The notes beneath the pieces are model-generated. The model did not search any database. It worked only from the letters and a program-made list of their open reading frames with translations, and was not told the DNA's origin. From IMG/VR virus record IMGVR_UViG_3300038557_000032, positions 1-47,236 of that record: 47,236 nt of DNA; one strand, 5' to 3'. The stretch comes from a virus. Shown in pieces: positions 1-8,075 of the stretch (its first letter is position 1; the number at the start of each line of letters is the position of its first letter). Made by a program: the position numbers and the translations under genes.

Positions 1-192
1 TCAATCGCTCGGAGCGACTTCGTCGGGCTGCACCTCGTGGATATGCAAATCGGCGCCACTGTGCACGTAGAACGTCCGCTCGGTATCGGGCTCGACCCGT
101 ACCGTCGAGCCGGCGTCACCAAGCTTTGGGGTCAGGGTTGTTACGTCCACCGGCCAACCATGATTGGCCTTCACGACGACGGTCGTGGTCAT
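1..192 (-). CDS. Small conserved phage protein, function unknown
   Basis: A 63-residue protein with no cysteines, no signal peptide and no membrane segment. It contains a short hydrophobic beta-rich pattern (TTTVVVKANHGWPVDV) and an acidic C-terminus. The stop codon is the first codon of the window. The start at 192 is preferred over 204 because GGAG lies 6 nt upstream of it, and the alternative start codon would overlap that ribosome site. It is the last gene of the leftward late operon, downstream of the dNMP-kinase-like gene. I do not recognise a named family and assign no function. Confidence 0.6.
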   Translation of the reverse strand: MTTTVVVKANHGWPVDVTTLTPKLGDAGSTVRVEPDTERTFYVHSGADLHIHEVQPDEVAPSD

Positions 193-237
193 TGATTTCT
201 CCAAGCTTGGATGGCCGGGAACCGCCCGGCGCGGAAC

Positions 238-945
238 TCAACCCTCGCGCAGCGACTGCGCGAGCTCGTCGATCTCGGCGCGAAAGCCCGCGAGATCGCC
301 GCGATTGCGGATGATGCGGTCCGGCACGAAATCGAGCCGCTCCGAGGCGTGATCGCCGCCTGAGGATGAGCCGGCACCCGGCCGCTCGATCCTGACAACG
401 ATGCCACCGCGATCGCGGATCGCCTTCGCCTCGTTGGCGAAACGGATATCGTCGGCGACGATCAGCCGGATCGGGTCGAAGCCGCCATGGTAGGTGAAGG
501 TCGGCGGCACGCGCTCGACGGCCGCCTGCCATGCCGCGATCCAGAACTCGGACCCGATGAGGTTGCGGCCCCATTCGGTCCCGAGCCATTGCATCGCCTG
601 GCGCGGCGTGCGACCGCAGAGCAGCGGCGTCGGCTCCTCCTTCAATGCACCGTCGACCTGCTCGGCCGAGAGGCCGAGCGCCAGCATCATCGCCTTGAGT
701 GGGCCGGCGAAGCGCACGCGGTTGAAGCGCCAGCGCTTGACCAGCCGCTCGGACGCGGTCGACTTGCCGGCGCCGGCCGGGCCGCAGAAGCCGATGGTCC
801 GCACCCGGAAGCCGGCCATGCAGCCGCCGGTGCAGTTATATTCGTGGTTCTCATAGCCGTGCTGGCAATGCGGGCAATCCCGATCAGGGATCAATCCCCG
901 CCGAGGCAACGCCATCGGCCACGTCTGGACATCGGCCGTGGTCAT
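238..945 (-). CDS. P-loop deoxynucleoside monophosphate kinase-like protein
   Basis: A 235-residue protein with a Walker A motif GPAGAGKST at residues 55-63. The following pattern (a basic residue-rich helix, then FAGPLKAMMLALG) is typical of phage dNMP kinases and related AAA proteins, which phosphorylate dNMPs for phage DNA synthesis. An N-terminal cysteine cluster (C24, C27, C38, C42) could bind zinc and is not part of the usual kinase fold. The start at 945 overlaps the stop of the upstream phosphoesterase gene as ATGA, which implies translational coupling and excludes the longer upstream extension. The position at the end of the late operon is unusual for a nucleotide enzyme. The kinase assignment is by motif; the substrate is inferred. 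Confidence 0.7.
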   Translation of the reverse strand: MTTADVQTWPMALPRRGLIPDRDCPHCQHGYENHEYNCTGGCMAGFRVRTIGFCGPAGAGKSTASERLVKRWRFNRVRFAGPLKAMMLALGLSAEQVDGALKEEPTPLLCGRTPRQAMQWLGTEWGRNLIGSEFWIAAWQAAVERVPPTFTYHGGFDPIRLIVADDIRFANEAKAIRDRGGIVVRIERPGAGSSSGGDHASERLDFVPDRIIRNRGDLAGFRAEIDELAQSLREG

Positions 946-2204
946 GCCGCCTCCCTGTCTTCCCAGCCGGCTGGGACGCGCACGCGCGGCTTCGGCGGCA
1001 GCCCGGGCGGCTCGAGCTGGATCGGCGCCCGCTCGCGCAGACCCCATTTCGAATGCAGCAGGAATAACCATTGCTGCGGCGGCTCCGGCTCGGCCCTGAG
1101 ATCGTCGGCATATTCGCCGTAGCCGGGCACCGAGCCGTTGGAAAGCACGGCACCGGCATTGCCGGTGGTGTGATAATGCCCGTGCAGGATCAGGTCCGGG
1201 CGCCGGCCGAATCTCGCCTGCTGCGCCTCGACTTTCTTGGTGCCGCGCACGATCGGCAGCATCGGCCCGGCGAAGCCCATGCCGCCCTTCGTGCCGATCT
1301 TGTCGCCATGGGTGACGAAGACGGTACGGCCGAAGATCGGGACGATCTGGTCTTTGCTATCACCATGCTGGAAGGTCAGCCGCTCATCGAAGCGGAAGCG
1401 CTCCTGCAGCATCGCCGCGACCATGATATCGTAGGAGAGTCTGGCATAGAGCTTGGCAGTCGGCTTCGGCGTGGTCCGGCCGTGGTTGCCAGGTACCGAG
1501 ACGACATGCACGCGGCCATAGGCCTCGGCCAGCATGCGGATGCCGCCGGCGATGGCCTCGACCACGGCGACGACCTGCTCCGGGCTCGTCAGCGCGTTGG
1601 TCGCGGCAAGCTCGTCATGGATCGAGCCCGAGACCATGTCGCCGCCGAGGACGAGCAGAGCGCCCTCGCAGGCCGTATCAGATGACCAGCGCCGGCCGAT
1701 CGTGCAGGCCGCGTCGAAATAGCGCTTGAGGCGGCTCCGGCAGACATTCGGGTCGAAGCGGTTCACGCCGAGGATCTCGTCGGGCTCGATCACCTCGCCC
1801 ATATGGATGTCGGAGATCAGGCAACCCACGACGGAGCGGCCGCGATCGCCCGGCCCCGGTTGCGCGAGCAGCCAGTTGGGGACCTGCCAGGATTGGCCGC
1901 GCAGCCCGGCGAGCTCGGCGGCGAGATGCTCGGCACGGGCGAGAGACTGCTCGGCCGCGCGGGCCTTGCGGCGCCAGAAATCGGCGCCGAGACGATCGGC
2001 CCGCTCCTGCTCGGGGCTGACCGGAGCAGGAGGCGGAGCCGCTGGGCCGGCGCGCAGGGTCTTCGCTTCACGCCGCGCCGTGCGCGGATCGCAGCCGAGC
2101 CGACGCGCGGCATGGGTTGGGTTGACGCCGTCGCGCAGCAATGCGCGCAGGGCCTCCCGCTCGACCTCGGAGAGGTGAACGGACTTCGGACGCTTGGAGA
2201 CCAT
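942..2204 (-). CDS. HTH-containing calcineurin-like metallophosphoesterase
   Basis: A 420-residue protein with all metallophosphoesterase metal-ligand motifs in order: SDIHMGE (131-137), GGD (187-189), GNH (239-241), HGD (299-301) and GHYH (342-345). The N-terminal ~50 residues form a helix-turn-helix (PTHAARRLGCDPRTARREA), followed by an Ala/Arg-rich, probably helical linker. This architecture recurs in prophages, where the enzyme is presumed to cut a nucleic acid or nucleotide. GAGG lies 4 nt before the ATG. The stop overlaps the start of the P-loop gene. Hydrolase activity is well supported by motifs; the substrate and the role in the late operon are unknown. Confidence 0.8.
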   Translation of the reverse strand: MVSKRPKSVHLSEVEREALRALLRDGVNPTHAARRLGCDPRTARREAKTLRAGPAAPPPAPVSPEQERADRLGADFWRRKARAAEQSLARAEHLAAELAGLRGQSWQVPNWLLAQPGPGDRGRSVVGCLISDIHMGEVIEPDEILGVNRFDPNVCRSRLKRYFDAACTIGRRWSSDTACEGALLVLGGDMVSGSIHDELAATNALTSPEQVVAVVEAIAGGIRMLAEAYGRVHVVSVPGNHGRTTPKPTAKLYARLSYDIMVAAMLQERFRFDERLTFQHGDSKDQIVPIFGRTVFVTHGDKIGTKGGMGFAGPMLPIVRGTKKVEAQQARFGRRPDLILHGHYHTTGNAGAVLSNGSVPGYGEYADDLRAEPEPPQQWLFLLHSKWGLRERAPIQLEPPGLPPKPRVRVPAGWEDREAA

Positions 2205-2215
2205 CGAGCCTCGCT

Positions 2216-2569
2216 TCAGGACTTCGGAGGAATCGGCAGGGAGGAGCCGTCACGCCAGCGCCGCGCCCACCGGATCAGGGCATCGCAGATCGTCATGCCG
2301 ACGAGGCCGAGCGCGAAGCCGAGGGAACCCTCGATATCGCCCTGCGGGTACTGCCAGAGATCGAGCCATTTGCGCAGGATCGGCGCGACGAAGGGCGTGC
2401 CGTAGCCGGCGACGGCCGCCCCCACCACGGCCGAGCCGAGGCGCTGCGGCCAGGTGAAGCCCTTCGAGACGAAGCCGCGCACGACGCCGCCGGCGATGCC
2501 GGCGACGACATGCGGCGTCTTCACGCCGACCATCTGGTGAAGCCAGTCATAGGGCGGCAGGTCGGCCAT
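2216..2569 (-). CDS. Holin-like membrane protein (putative)
   Basis: A 117-residue protein with two or three hydrophobic stretches (about 20-32, 46-60 and 82-97) and a positively charged C-terminal tail (RWARRWRDGSS). It starts in an ATGA overlap with the stop of the next upstream small membrane gene and lies among the lysis genes. Size, topology and neighbours suit a holin or holin partner, which would form lesions in the inner membrane and release the endolysin. There is no decisive family signature, so the call rests mainly on context. Confidence 0.5.
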   Translation of the reverse strand: MADLPPYDWLHQMVGVKTPHVVAGIAGGVVRGFVSKGFTWPQRLGSAVVGAAVAGYGTPFVAPILRKWLDLWQYPQGDIEGSLGFALGLVGMTICDALIRWARRWRDGSSLPIPPKS

Positions 2570-2763
2570 CAGCTCGCCTTCCGCTCGCGCCAGGATGCCC
2601 AGGCGCCATAGGCGAGGCCGCCCAGCAGGGCGACGCCATTCATCAGCCAGTCCGTGACGGGACCGGCCTGCTCGGCCGGAGCGCCGGCCTTGGCCAGCGC
2701 CCAGACGACACCGCCGAAGATCCAGACGCGGATCGTCGGCAGGATCGGGGTGATCAGGTTCAT
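2569..2763 (-). CDS. Small putative holin, Pam3 gp28-like
   Basis: A 64-residue protein starting MNLITPILPTIRVWIFGGVV, with an N-terminal hydrophobic segment, a short polar middle (GAPAEQAGPVTDW) and a second hydrophobic segment, ending in a charged tail (WRERKAS). This resembles the small two-helix holins of alphaproteobacterial phages. AAAGGAGG lies about 7 nt upstream of the ATG at 2763, which fixes the start and rejects an in-frame extension. It is followed by an ATGA-coupled second membrane protein, a common holin/antiholin arrangement. The family call is from pattern memory and unverified. Confidence 0.55.
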   Translation of the reverse strand: MNLITPILPTIRVWIFGGVVWALAKAGAPAEQAGPVTDWLMNGVALLGGLAYGAWASWRERKAS

Positions 2764-2788
2764 GATGGCCTCCTTTCCGCCTATCGTG

Positions 2789-3166
2789 TCAGGCGCCGTC
2801 TGCCGCGGCGACAGCGGCTGCATAGGCATCCGCGACCAGCTTCAGGGCGGAGGCGACATCCTCGGGCGGATGGTCGCAGACCGTGTTGACCACGGCGGAG
2901 GCCTGTTGCGCCGCGAGCCGGTAGCGCTCGGGCGAGAACATCGTGGTGCCCAGCGCCACAGCGCGCAGCGCGGCACAGCTCTGATCGAGCTTTGCCGAGG
3001 CCTTGGCGACCTGATCGTCGACCTTGGTCTTGCCGATGACTTGACCGACCCCGGCCGCGATCTGCTGCCAGCCGGTGGTGGATGTGCCGGTGCCGTCCTT
3101 CGGCACGCAGGCGGAAGCGGCGAGCGCGCAGGCGAGCGCGAGCGCCGCGAAAATGCGTCGAACCAT
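2789..3166 (-). CDS. Putative phage lipoprotein (lysis module)
   Basis: A 125-residue protein whose start MVRRIFAALALACALAASAC is a lipoprotein signal peptide with lipobox LAASAC. The mature chain would begin with a lipidated Cys at about residue 20 and is mostly helical (Ala, Lys, Gln rich). It lies between endolysin and holin-like genes, so an outer-membrane spanin-like role is possible, but it has no proline-rich or embedded-gene spanin signature. A start 30 nt further upstream is rejected because it would place the ATG inside the palindrome at 3193-3218 and put ten extra residues before the signal peptide. Confidence 0.6.
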   Translation of the reverse strand: MVRRIFAALALACALAASACVPKDGTGTSTTGWQQIAAGVGQVIGKTKVDDQVAKASAKLDQSCAALRAVALGTTMFSPERYRLAAQQASAVVNTVCDHPPEDVASALKLVADAYAAAVAAADGA

Positions 3167-3192
3167 GGATATGCTCCGGATGTGATGGAGAG

Positions 3193-3218
3193 CCATTTTG
3201 TTGACTTCAACAAAATGG
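3193..3218. repeat. Perfect 12-bp inverted repeat, operator-like
   Basis: Arms CCATTTTGTTGA (3193-3204) and TCAACAAAATGG (3207-3218) are perfectly complementary around a 2-bp centre. The repeat lies in the 89-bp gap between the endolysin stop and the lipoprotein start. It has no T-run on either side, so it is not a canonical terminator. The 2-bp spacer and AT-rich core look like a dimeric regulator site. Its function is unproven. Confidence 0.6.
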
Positions 3219-3255
3219 TCAGATCAGCGGCAGGACCGGCCGCAGCGGGTCGAAT

Positions 3256-3963
3256 TCAGGCGAAGAGGGCTTTGAAGCCGGCAACGAGGCGCGACCAGAA
3301 GCCGGACGGCGGATCGATCGGGTCCGGCTTCTCCAGCGTCACGCCGTTCTGGCTGATGGCGACGGCGTCACCCCAGTCGATCGGCTCGCGCGGCGAAGCG
3401 GGCGCGGGAACATCCGGCGGCGGCACCGCGCCGGTCGCGGCACGCACCTTGCCGAGCACCGCCTCGACCTGCTCCGGCCTCACCAGCGCCTTGTTGAGCC
3501 CATCGCCGGCATAATAGCTCTGTCCGCGCTGGACCGTGCGCTTCTGGCCCTTCGTCGCGGAGAGCACAGGGAAGGAGGCCCATTCCTGCGCCAGGCGCTT
3601 GCCGAACTCGGAAACGCCAATCTGGCCGGCCATGAAGGCGTCATAACCGCGCCGCTTCAACAGGTGATAGCCGAGGCGATCCTGCAGGTTAGCCTCGAGC
3701 TTCTGCGAGCGCGACAGGCCGAGCTCGACCAGCAGCCCGTCAAGCGTCGCCTTCATGAACTGGTAGCGCCCGGCCGCGCTGGAGCCGAAGCTCTTCGTCC
3801 AGCCGGGCTGGGCCGCAAGAACCTCTCCGAGCGTCATCGTCGTCAACGGCTTCGCCAGCTTGCCCTGGTTGTTGCCATAGACGGTGTCGTATCCGCGCGG
3901 CGCCTCGGTCTGCCCGATGAAGTCGAGCAGAAGCGCCGCCCCGGCCGGGACGGTCCTGTCCAT
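3256..3963 (-). CDS. Endolysin, lambda R-like lytic transglycosylase
   Basis: A 235-residue protein whose first ~140 residues follow the lambda R plan: LLDFIGQTEAPRGYDTVYG with the candidate catalytic Glu at 20, then SSAAGRYQFMKATLDGL (61-77), and a later QEWASFPVL segment matching the IWASLPG region of R. Such enzymes cleave the glycan strands of peptidoglycan. The C-terminal ~90 residues (proline-rich linker, then GFWSRLVAGFKALFA) are not in R and may form an amphipathic membrane-active tail. It has no signal peptide, so release would need a holin. GGAG precedes the start. It lies immediately downstream of a strong terminator. Confidence 0.8.
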   Translation of the reverse strand: MDRTVPAGAALLLDFIGQTEAPRGYDTVYGNNQGKLAKPLTTMTLGEVLAAQPGWTKSFGSSAAGRYQFMKATLDGLLVELGLSRSQKLEANLQDRLGYHLLKRRGYDAFMAGQIGVSEFGKRLAQEWASFPVLSATKGQKRTVQRGQSYYAGDGLNKALVRPEQVEAVLGKVRAATGAVPPPDVPAPASPREPIDWGDAVAISQNGVTLEKPDPIDPPSGFWSRLVAGFKALFA

Positions 3964-3980
3964 ATCGGTCTCCGATCATG

Positions 3981-4004
3981 AAAAAAAAGCCCGCGCGAGC
4001 GGGC
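3981..4004 (-). terminator. Rho-independent terminator before the lysis genes
   Basis: On the minus strand a perfect 6-bp stem (GCCCGC / GCGGGC, loop TCGC, 3989-4004) is followed directly by eight T residues (3988-3981). This is a textbook intrinsic terminator. It lies 7 nt after the stop of the exported protein gene and 18 nt before the endolysin start, so it would end or attenuate tail-operon transcription ahead of lysis. Confidence 0.85.
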
Positions 4005-4011
4005 CGTGAGG

Positions 4012-4332
4012 TCAGAAGGTCGGCTGCGGAACGAAGAGACAGACCGGCTTGCCCGCGGGCCGGATCACGCTGCCCGCAGCATGACCGCCGGCGCGGCAGA
4101 CATGGAAGCGGCCGTCGCGCGAAGGGCGCGTGTCGCGCTGCGCGACGAAGATCCCATCATGGGTCAGGTAGCCGCCGGGAACGGTCTTCGGGTCAGGCTC
4201 CTTGGCATCCGCATCCTCGCCCATCGGCCAGCAGTCGCGGTCCGAGCAGCAGTCGTAGGGATACCAGCTATGGGCCGACGCGGCAGGCGCGAGCGCCAGC
4301 AGCGCCAGCGCGAGGATCGCGAGGCGGGTCAT
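4012..4332 (-). CDS. Exported Cys-rich conserved protein
   Basis: A 106-residue protein with a Sec signal peptide (MTRLAILALALLALAPAASA, cleavage after ASA). The mature chain begins with a distinctive motif, HSWYPYDCCSDRDCW, and contains two more Cys residues, which suggests disulfide bonding in the periplasm. I recall similar sequences in Hyphomicrobiales genomes and prophages without a known function. The start at 4332 is chosen because it gives a clean signal peptide. It is the last gene before the intrinsic terminator. Confidence 0.65.
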   Translation of the reverse strand: MTRLAILALALLALAPAASAHSWYPYDCCSDRDCWPMGEDADAKEPDPKTVPGGYLTHDGIFVAQRDTRPSRDGRFHVCRAGGHAAGSVIRPAGKPVCLFVPQPTF

Positions 4333-4383
4333 GGATGGCTCCGGCATGAAGAAGACTGCCCGACGGCGGCCGAGCGGGTCGCG

Positions 4384-4857
4384 TCAGGCGGCGAAGGCGG
4401 CGTCGATCTCTGAGGTGGAGGTGATGCTCCCCGCCTCGATCGCGGCCTTGACCGTCGCGAATATGTCGAAGCCGGCATTCACATGCGCCTGCACCGCATC
4501 GCTGATCGCGACCATCGCAGCGGCGTCGACCGGATAGGTCTGGCCGTCGGCGCCGTGCCAGATCGTCGACCAGGCCGCATCGAGCATCGCCGCGACCCGA
4601 GCCCCAGTGATCAGGATCTTGCTGCGATCGTCGGTCGCGACTGGCACGCCGGAAACGACGATACCGCCGATCTCAGCTTGCCAACGCTTGTCCGCAGCAT
4701 AGGCGAGCAGATCGATGTCGACGGGAGCAGGTTGCATGGCTGCTGCCAGCGCAGCGCGCCAATCAACTTCCGCGACAATCTCTGCGCCATCGGGCGCTTC
4801 GCCCTGTCCGAAAGTCTTTAGCCCGCCCTCGGGCTGGAGGATCCAGAAGATGGACAT
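4384..4857 (-). CDS. Tail fibre assembly-like protein, DUF4376
   Basis: A 157-residue protein. Its central part (RWQAEIGGIVVSGVPVATDDRS, then an ITGA segment, then YPVDAAAMVAISDAVQAHV) follows the DUF4376 pattern found next to tail fibre genes. Proteins of this type are thought to help fibre folding or attachment. The start at 4857 (MSIFWILQ) lies 8 nt after the fibre gene stop; the longer in-frame form would overlap that gene. Its position right after the fibre gene supports the call. Confidence 0.7.
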   Translation of the reverse strand: MSIFWILQPEGGLKTFGQGEAPDGAEIVAEVDWRAALAAAMQPAPVDIDLLAYAADKRWQAEIGGIVVSGVPVATDDRSKILITGARVAAMLDAAWSTIWHGADGQTYPVDAAAMVAISDAVQAHVNAGFDIFATVKAAIEAGSITSTSEIDAAFAA

Positions 4858-4865
4858 CAGGGGCC

Positions 4866-5777
4866 TCAATCGCTGCTGACGGTGACGCAAGGGTCGCTGA
4901 CCTCGATCGGACCGACCGCCTGCTGCTTGCGGGCGATCAGTTGCACCGAATAGGTCACGGCGGGGTCCAGATTCTGGAAGGTGCCGAAAGAGGTCGCGGG
5001 GATCTGCAGGTTATTGATCGAGATGCAGCCCTGGAACTGCGCTTCGCCGATCAGTGCGAGCGGCGAAGTCCGGAACAGCTTGATCTGCACGGTCGTGTTG
5101 CAGCTCGACGCGGTCGTATTCCGAAAGCCGCAGGTTCCGGTCACATCGAGATAGGTCGCACCGGTGACTGAAACGCTCTGGACGAGCAGGTCAGTATTCA
5201 GCGTAGGGATGTCGCTGAAGGCGACGCCGGGGGTGAATGCGCTGGTGAGCCGCGCGCCCTTCGGCGTCTGGCGCTGGAAGAAGACGAACGGGTTTCTGAT
5301 CACGAACGCGCTCGTGATGCAGAACACTTCGACCACACGGTTGGCGGCGAGTTCGCCCGCGTAGAGTTCCGAGCCGTCCGGGTTGAGCACTTTCAGGGCT
5401 GCGAGCCCGTTGAGGCTGAGAGTCACAGGCCCCGAATTGGCGGCGGCGCATTTCAACTTGAGCGGCATACCTTCGATGGAAGAATAGCTCGTAACCGCCG
5501 GGTCGAGTGTTGCCGTCAACGCATTCGCCGTACCGGAGACGGTCGCGACGTAGTTGAGGCGCTGGGATCGAACAGCCTTCAGCGCCTGCATGAGATCGGA
5601 GCCTGACGGGGTAAGGCCCGATTTTTGGATGAGCGCGACGAGTTCGAGCATCGTATGCTCCGGCACGTCGGCCGCCAGGAACGACCCCGCGATGCCGGCG
5701 CCGGCATTCTTATCGACATAGTCGTGACCATAGGCATTCGCCGGCCCCTGCGCGCCGACGGGTTCGATATATTGCAT
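4866..5777 (-). CDS. Tail fibre protein
   Basis: A 303-residue protein at the expected fibre position, after the gp48-like baseplate gene and before the DUF4376 gene. The N-terminal part has the YVDKNAGAGIAGSFLAADVPEHTMLELVALIQKSGLTPS-like pattern seen in short phage fibres (spread over residues 21-59). The middle is rich in Thr/Ser/Asn/Val (beta structure), as expected for a trimeric receptor-binding fibre. The C-terminal 100 residues hold four cysteines. The host receptor cannot be inferred. Confidence 0.75.
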   Translation of the reverse strand: MQYIEPVGAQGPANAYGHDYVDKNAGAGIAGSFLAADVPEHTMLELVALIQKSGLTPSGSDLMQALKAVRSQRLNYVATVSGTANALTATLDPAVTSYSSIEGMPLKLKCAAANSGPVTLSLNGLAALKVLNPDGSELYAGELAANRVVEVFCITSAFVIRNPFVFFQRQTPKGARLTSAFTPGVAFSDIPTLNTDLLVQSVSVTGATYLDVTGTCGFRNTTASSCNTTVQIKLFRTSPLALIGEAQFQGCISINNLQIPATSFGTFQNLDPAVTYSVQLIARKQQAVGPIEVSDPCVTVSSD

Positions 5778-5786
5778 GGCAGACCC

Positions 5787-6482
5787 TCAGGAGGTGACGA
5801 AGACGAGTTGCGTGTGGACGGGCGAGATCCTGCGCAGGAGGCATTCGAGCCCAGCGATATCGGTGTAGGAGACGAGGCGCGTGCCGCCCGGCCCGATCTC
5901 TCCGCCGCCCGGGCCGAGCTCGAATTCGAACATCCGGTAGCCGTCGGGCCGCACGATCCAGACCATCTCAGGATCGGTGCTGGTCAGCTCATCGGGGCCG
6001 CCGAGCTCAGAACCGCTACATTCGAACGCCGCCGGCTCCTCGATCGTGATGTCATAACCGGCAGCTCGCGCGACACAGATGAAATAGCCCGGCGAAGCCC
6101 CGCCCTGCGCCGCCAGCCTGGCGCGCACGGCAGCCTTCCGGGCCGCGAAGCTCGGATTGTCAGGCCCACAGGCATCCGGCAGTCCGAGCTCATCCTCCCA
6201 ATCCGCGAGGCTGAAGGTGATCGCCGTCGGGAAAGCCTGCGTGGCGACCTCGAAGCACCAGCGATAGATCTCGGCGAGGCAGGTCGCGATGCCGAGCCAT
6301 AGGCGTCGCTCGACAGGGGCGGCGCCGTGGCCGTCATCGGCCTCGTCAGTGCCCCAGGCCTCGCCGCGCGGCGCGCTGGCGAGCACCTGCGGCAGCAGCC
6401 GCTCGCCCGTCGGATTGGACAGCACGTCGTCGACGGAGGGCGCCTCGGTCGGCAACACATCGCAGGGCCAGATTGTCGCCAT
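5787..6482 (-). CDS. Baseplate/tail protein, Mu gp48-like (DUF2313, YmfQ family)
   Basis: A 231-residue protein with the DUF2313 layout: an N-terminal LLPQVLASAPRGEAW segment, a helix with TAI-type residues, the signature WEDELGLPDAC, then an RKAAVRARLAAQGG segment. In Mu-like tails this protein caps the baseplate wedge next to gp47. It lies 3 nt after the gp47 homologue, in the conserved order gp45-gp46-gp47-gp48-fibre. An unusual feature is the glycine-rich stretch (GPGGGEIGPGG) near residues 190-200. Confidence 0.8.
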   Translation of the reverse strand: MATIWPCDVLPTEAPSVDDVLSNPTGERLLPQVLASAPRGEAWGTDEADDGHGAAPVERRLWLGIATCLAEIYRWCFEVATQAFPTAITFSLADWEDELGLPDACGPDNPSFAARKAAVRARLAAQGGASPGYFICVARAAGYDITIEEPAAFECSGSELGGPDELTSTDPEMVWIVRPDGYRMFEFELGPGGGEIGPGGTRLVSYTDIAGLECLLRRISPVHTQLVFVTS

Positions 6483-6485
6483 GGA

Positions 6486-7565
6486 TCAGCTCAGTGTCAC
6501 CGTCCCGAGAACCGGCAGATTGCCGGATGTGGTGTAAGTCACGTCGGAGGCCGGCAGGGTCAGCGTGTGCCGATCCTCACCGGTCGCGCGCGAGATCGCT
6601 TCGCTGATCCAGGCGCGCGGCAGCACGAAGGGATGGTTCGGCCGGGCCACCATCATCCGTTCCGCAAACAGCGCCGCAAGCTCCGCCTCGATCGCGGCCT
6701 CGACCTGCGTGGTCAGAGGCTCGACGCCGGAGGCGGCGATGTTCACCACAACGGCCGTCGGAGCGACGACCGAGACGCGGGCTGTCACAGGTCGCAGATT
6801 CGGATCGTCGAGATGAGCCTGCACGGCCGCGATGTCGCCGGCATTCGGGATGCCGTTGACGCGGTCGGCGAAGGTCACGGCCAGCCAGACGCGCCGGTCT
6901 GTGTTGGAGAAGGAATCGATGAAGACGCGGTCGACGCCGGGAACCTCCTTGGCCCAGCGCTCCCAGTCGCTCGCCGACCCGCCCTGCGGCGGGTTGCGCT
7001 TGCGCTGGAGCACGCGCTGCCGCAGTTCCTCGACATCCTCAGTCGCCGTGCCGCCGCCGAGGCCGCCGGATACGGTGCCGGTCCCGCTCGCGATCGCGAC
7101 GGGCGTCTGCGAGATCAGGGTCAGCACCGCCCCGTCATCGGTATTGCCGGCGAGGCCGGCCTGGTCTGCCTGCACCGTCAGCGTTACAGCGCCGGGCGTC
7201 GCAATCGCCGAGGCGACCGTCAGGAACAGCGCCCCGTCGCCGCGCTGGAAGGCGAGCCCGGCCGGGAACGTGCCCGAACCGAGCGCCGTCACCACGACCG
7301 AGCCGCCGGCCCGGCCCGCGGCCAGGCTTGCGATGCCGTATTCGAAGGCGTGGCGGCGCAGCCAGGTCGCATTGGCCGTGGACGCGAAGATCTGCCGGTA
7401 CAGCGCCGCGAGCCGCAGGTCGACCGCGCGCGCCAGCAGCGCCATGACCTTGGCCACCACCGCATAGGTATTGGGCCAAAGGTCGACCACAGCGCCGACG
7501 ATGCCGCGGAAATAGCCCTTGCAGCGGGCGTGCCAGGTTTCGACGGTGTCGGTGGGGAGCGCCAT
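6486..7565 (-). CDS. Baseplate J-like protein, Mu gp47 homologue
   Basis: A 359-residue protein of usual baseplate J size. It shows the family pattern: GTFPAGLAFQRGDGALF, repeated beta segments, then GGTATEDVEELRQRVLQRKRNPPQGGSASD-type sequence around residues 170-200 and GVDRVFIDS. Baseplate J proteins form the wedges that hold fibres and trigger sheath contraction. The stop is 3 nt before the gp48 start. The start overlaps the gp46 stop by one base, consistent with coupling. Confidence 0.88.
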   Translation of the reverse strand: MALPTDTVETWHARCKGYFRGIVGAVVDLWPNTYAVVAKVMALLARAVDLRLAALYRQIFASTANATWLRRHAFEYGIASLAAGRAGGSVVVTALGSGTFPAGLAFQRGDGALFLTVASAIATPGAVTLTVQADQAGLAGNTDDGAVLTLISQTPVAIASGTGTVSGGLGGGTATEDVEELRQRVLQRKRNPPQGGSASDWERWAKEVPGVDRVFIDSFSNTDRRVWLAVTFADRVNGIPNAGDIAAVQAHLDDPNLRPVTARVSVVAPTAVVVNIAASGVEPLTTQVEAAIEAELAALFAERMMVARPNHPFVLPRAWISEAISRATGEDRHTLTLPASDVTYTTSGNLPVLGTVTLS

Positions 7566-8074
7566 TAGGCTTGAGCCTTCCAGAGAACGTCGAAGCGGTC
7601 GGAATAGACCGGACGGCCATCCCGGGCGTTGAGCGTGATCGCGAGGTCGAGACGCTCGCCGCGCCCGGCAATGGCGCCGAGCGCCGTCACGGAAGCCGCG
7701 ACCTTCTGCGCAACCAGCGGCTGCAGCGCCCGCTCCGCCTCGATCTCGGCCTGGCGTGCGATCTTCGCGTCCAGTTTCGAGCGGCGCAGCAGCCAGAGCG
7801 TCGAGCCGAGCGGCTGCTCGCCGCGGCGCGGATCGATGCCGAAGCTGTCACCTGCCCAGCCCCGCCGGTCGCCGCCATGCTCGAAGCGCAGTTGCGCGGG
7901 CTCGCAGGCGCAGTTGGTGAAAAGCAGCATGATCACGGCCGAGCGGATCGGATTGTCCGCGACGAGGCCGAAGACCGGATCGGCGACGAAATCGCCCGAG
8001 GTCCCGGTCCATGCGATATCGGGCGGCGCGAGGCCTTTCGGCGTCGTCCGCTGCGGCAGCGTGATGGTGATCAT
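7565..8074 (-). CDS. Baseplate protein, Mu GP46 family
   Basis: A 169-residue protein with the GP46/gp25-type wedge signature: an aspartate-rich N-terminus, RSAVIMLLFTNC, then RRGWAGDSFGID and GSTLWLLRRSKL (about residues 70-101). It is a baseplate wedge subunit lying between the gp45 spike and gp47 genes, which is its position in Mu. It has a CAC motif at residues ~55-57. The ATG of gp47 overlaps its stop. Confidence 0.85.
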   Translation of the reverse strand: MITITLPQRTTPKGLAPPDIAWTGTSGDFVADPVFGLVADNPIRSAVIMLLFTNCACEPAQLRFEHGGDRRGWAGDSFGIDPRRGEQPLGSTLWLLRRSKLDAKIARQAEIEAERALQPLVAQKVAASVTALGAIAGRGERLDLAITLNARDGRPVYSDRFDVLWKAQA

Positions 8075-8075
8075 G

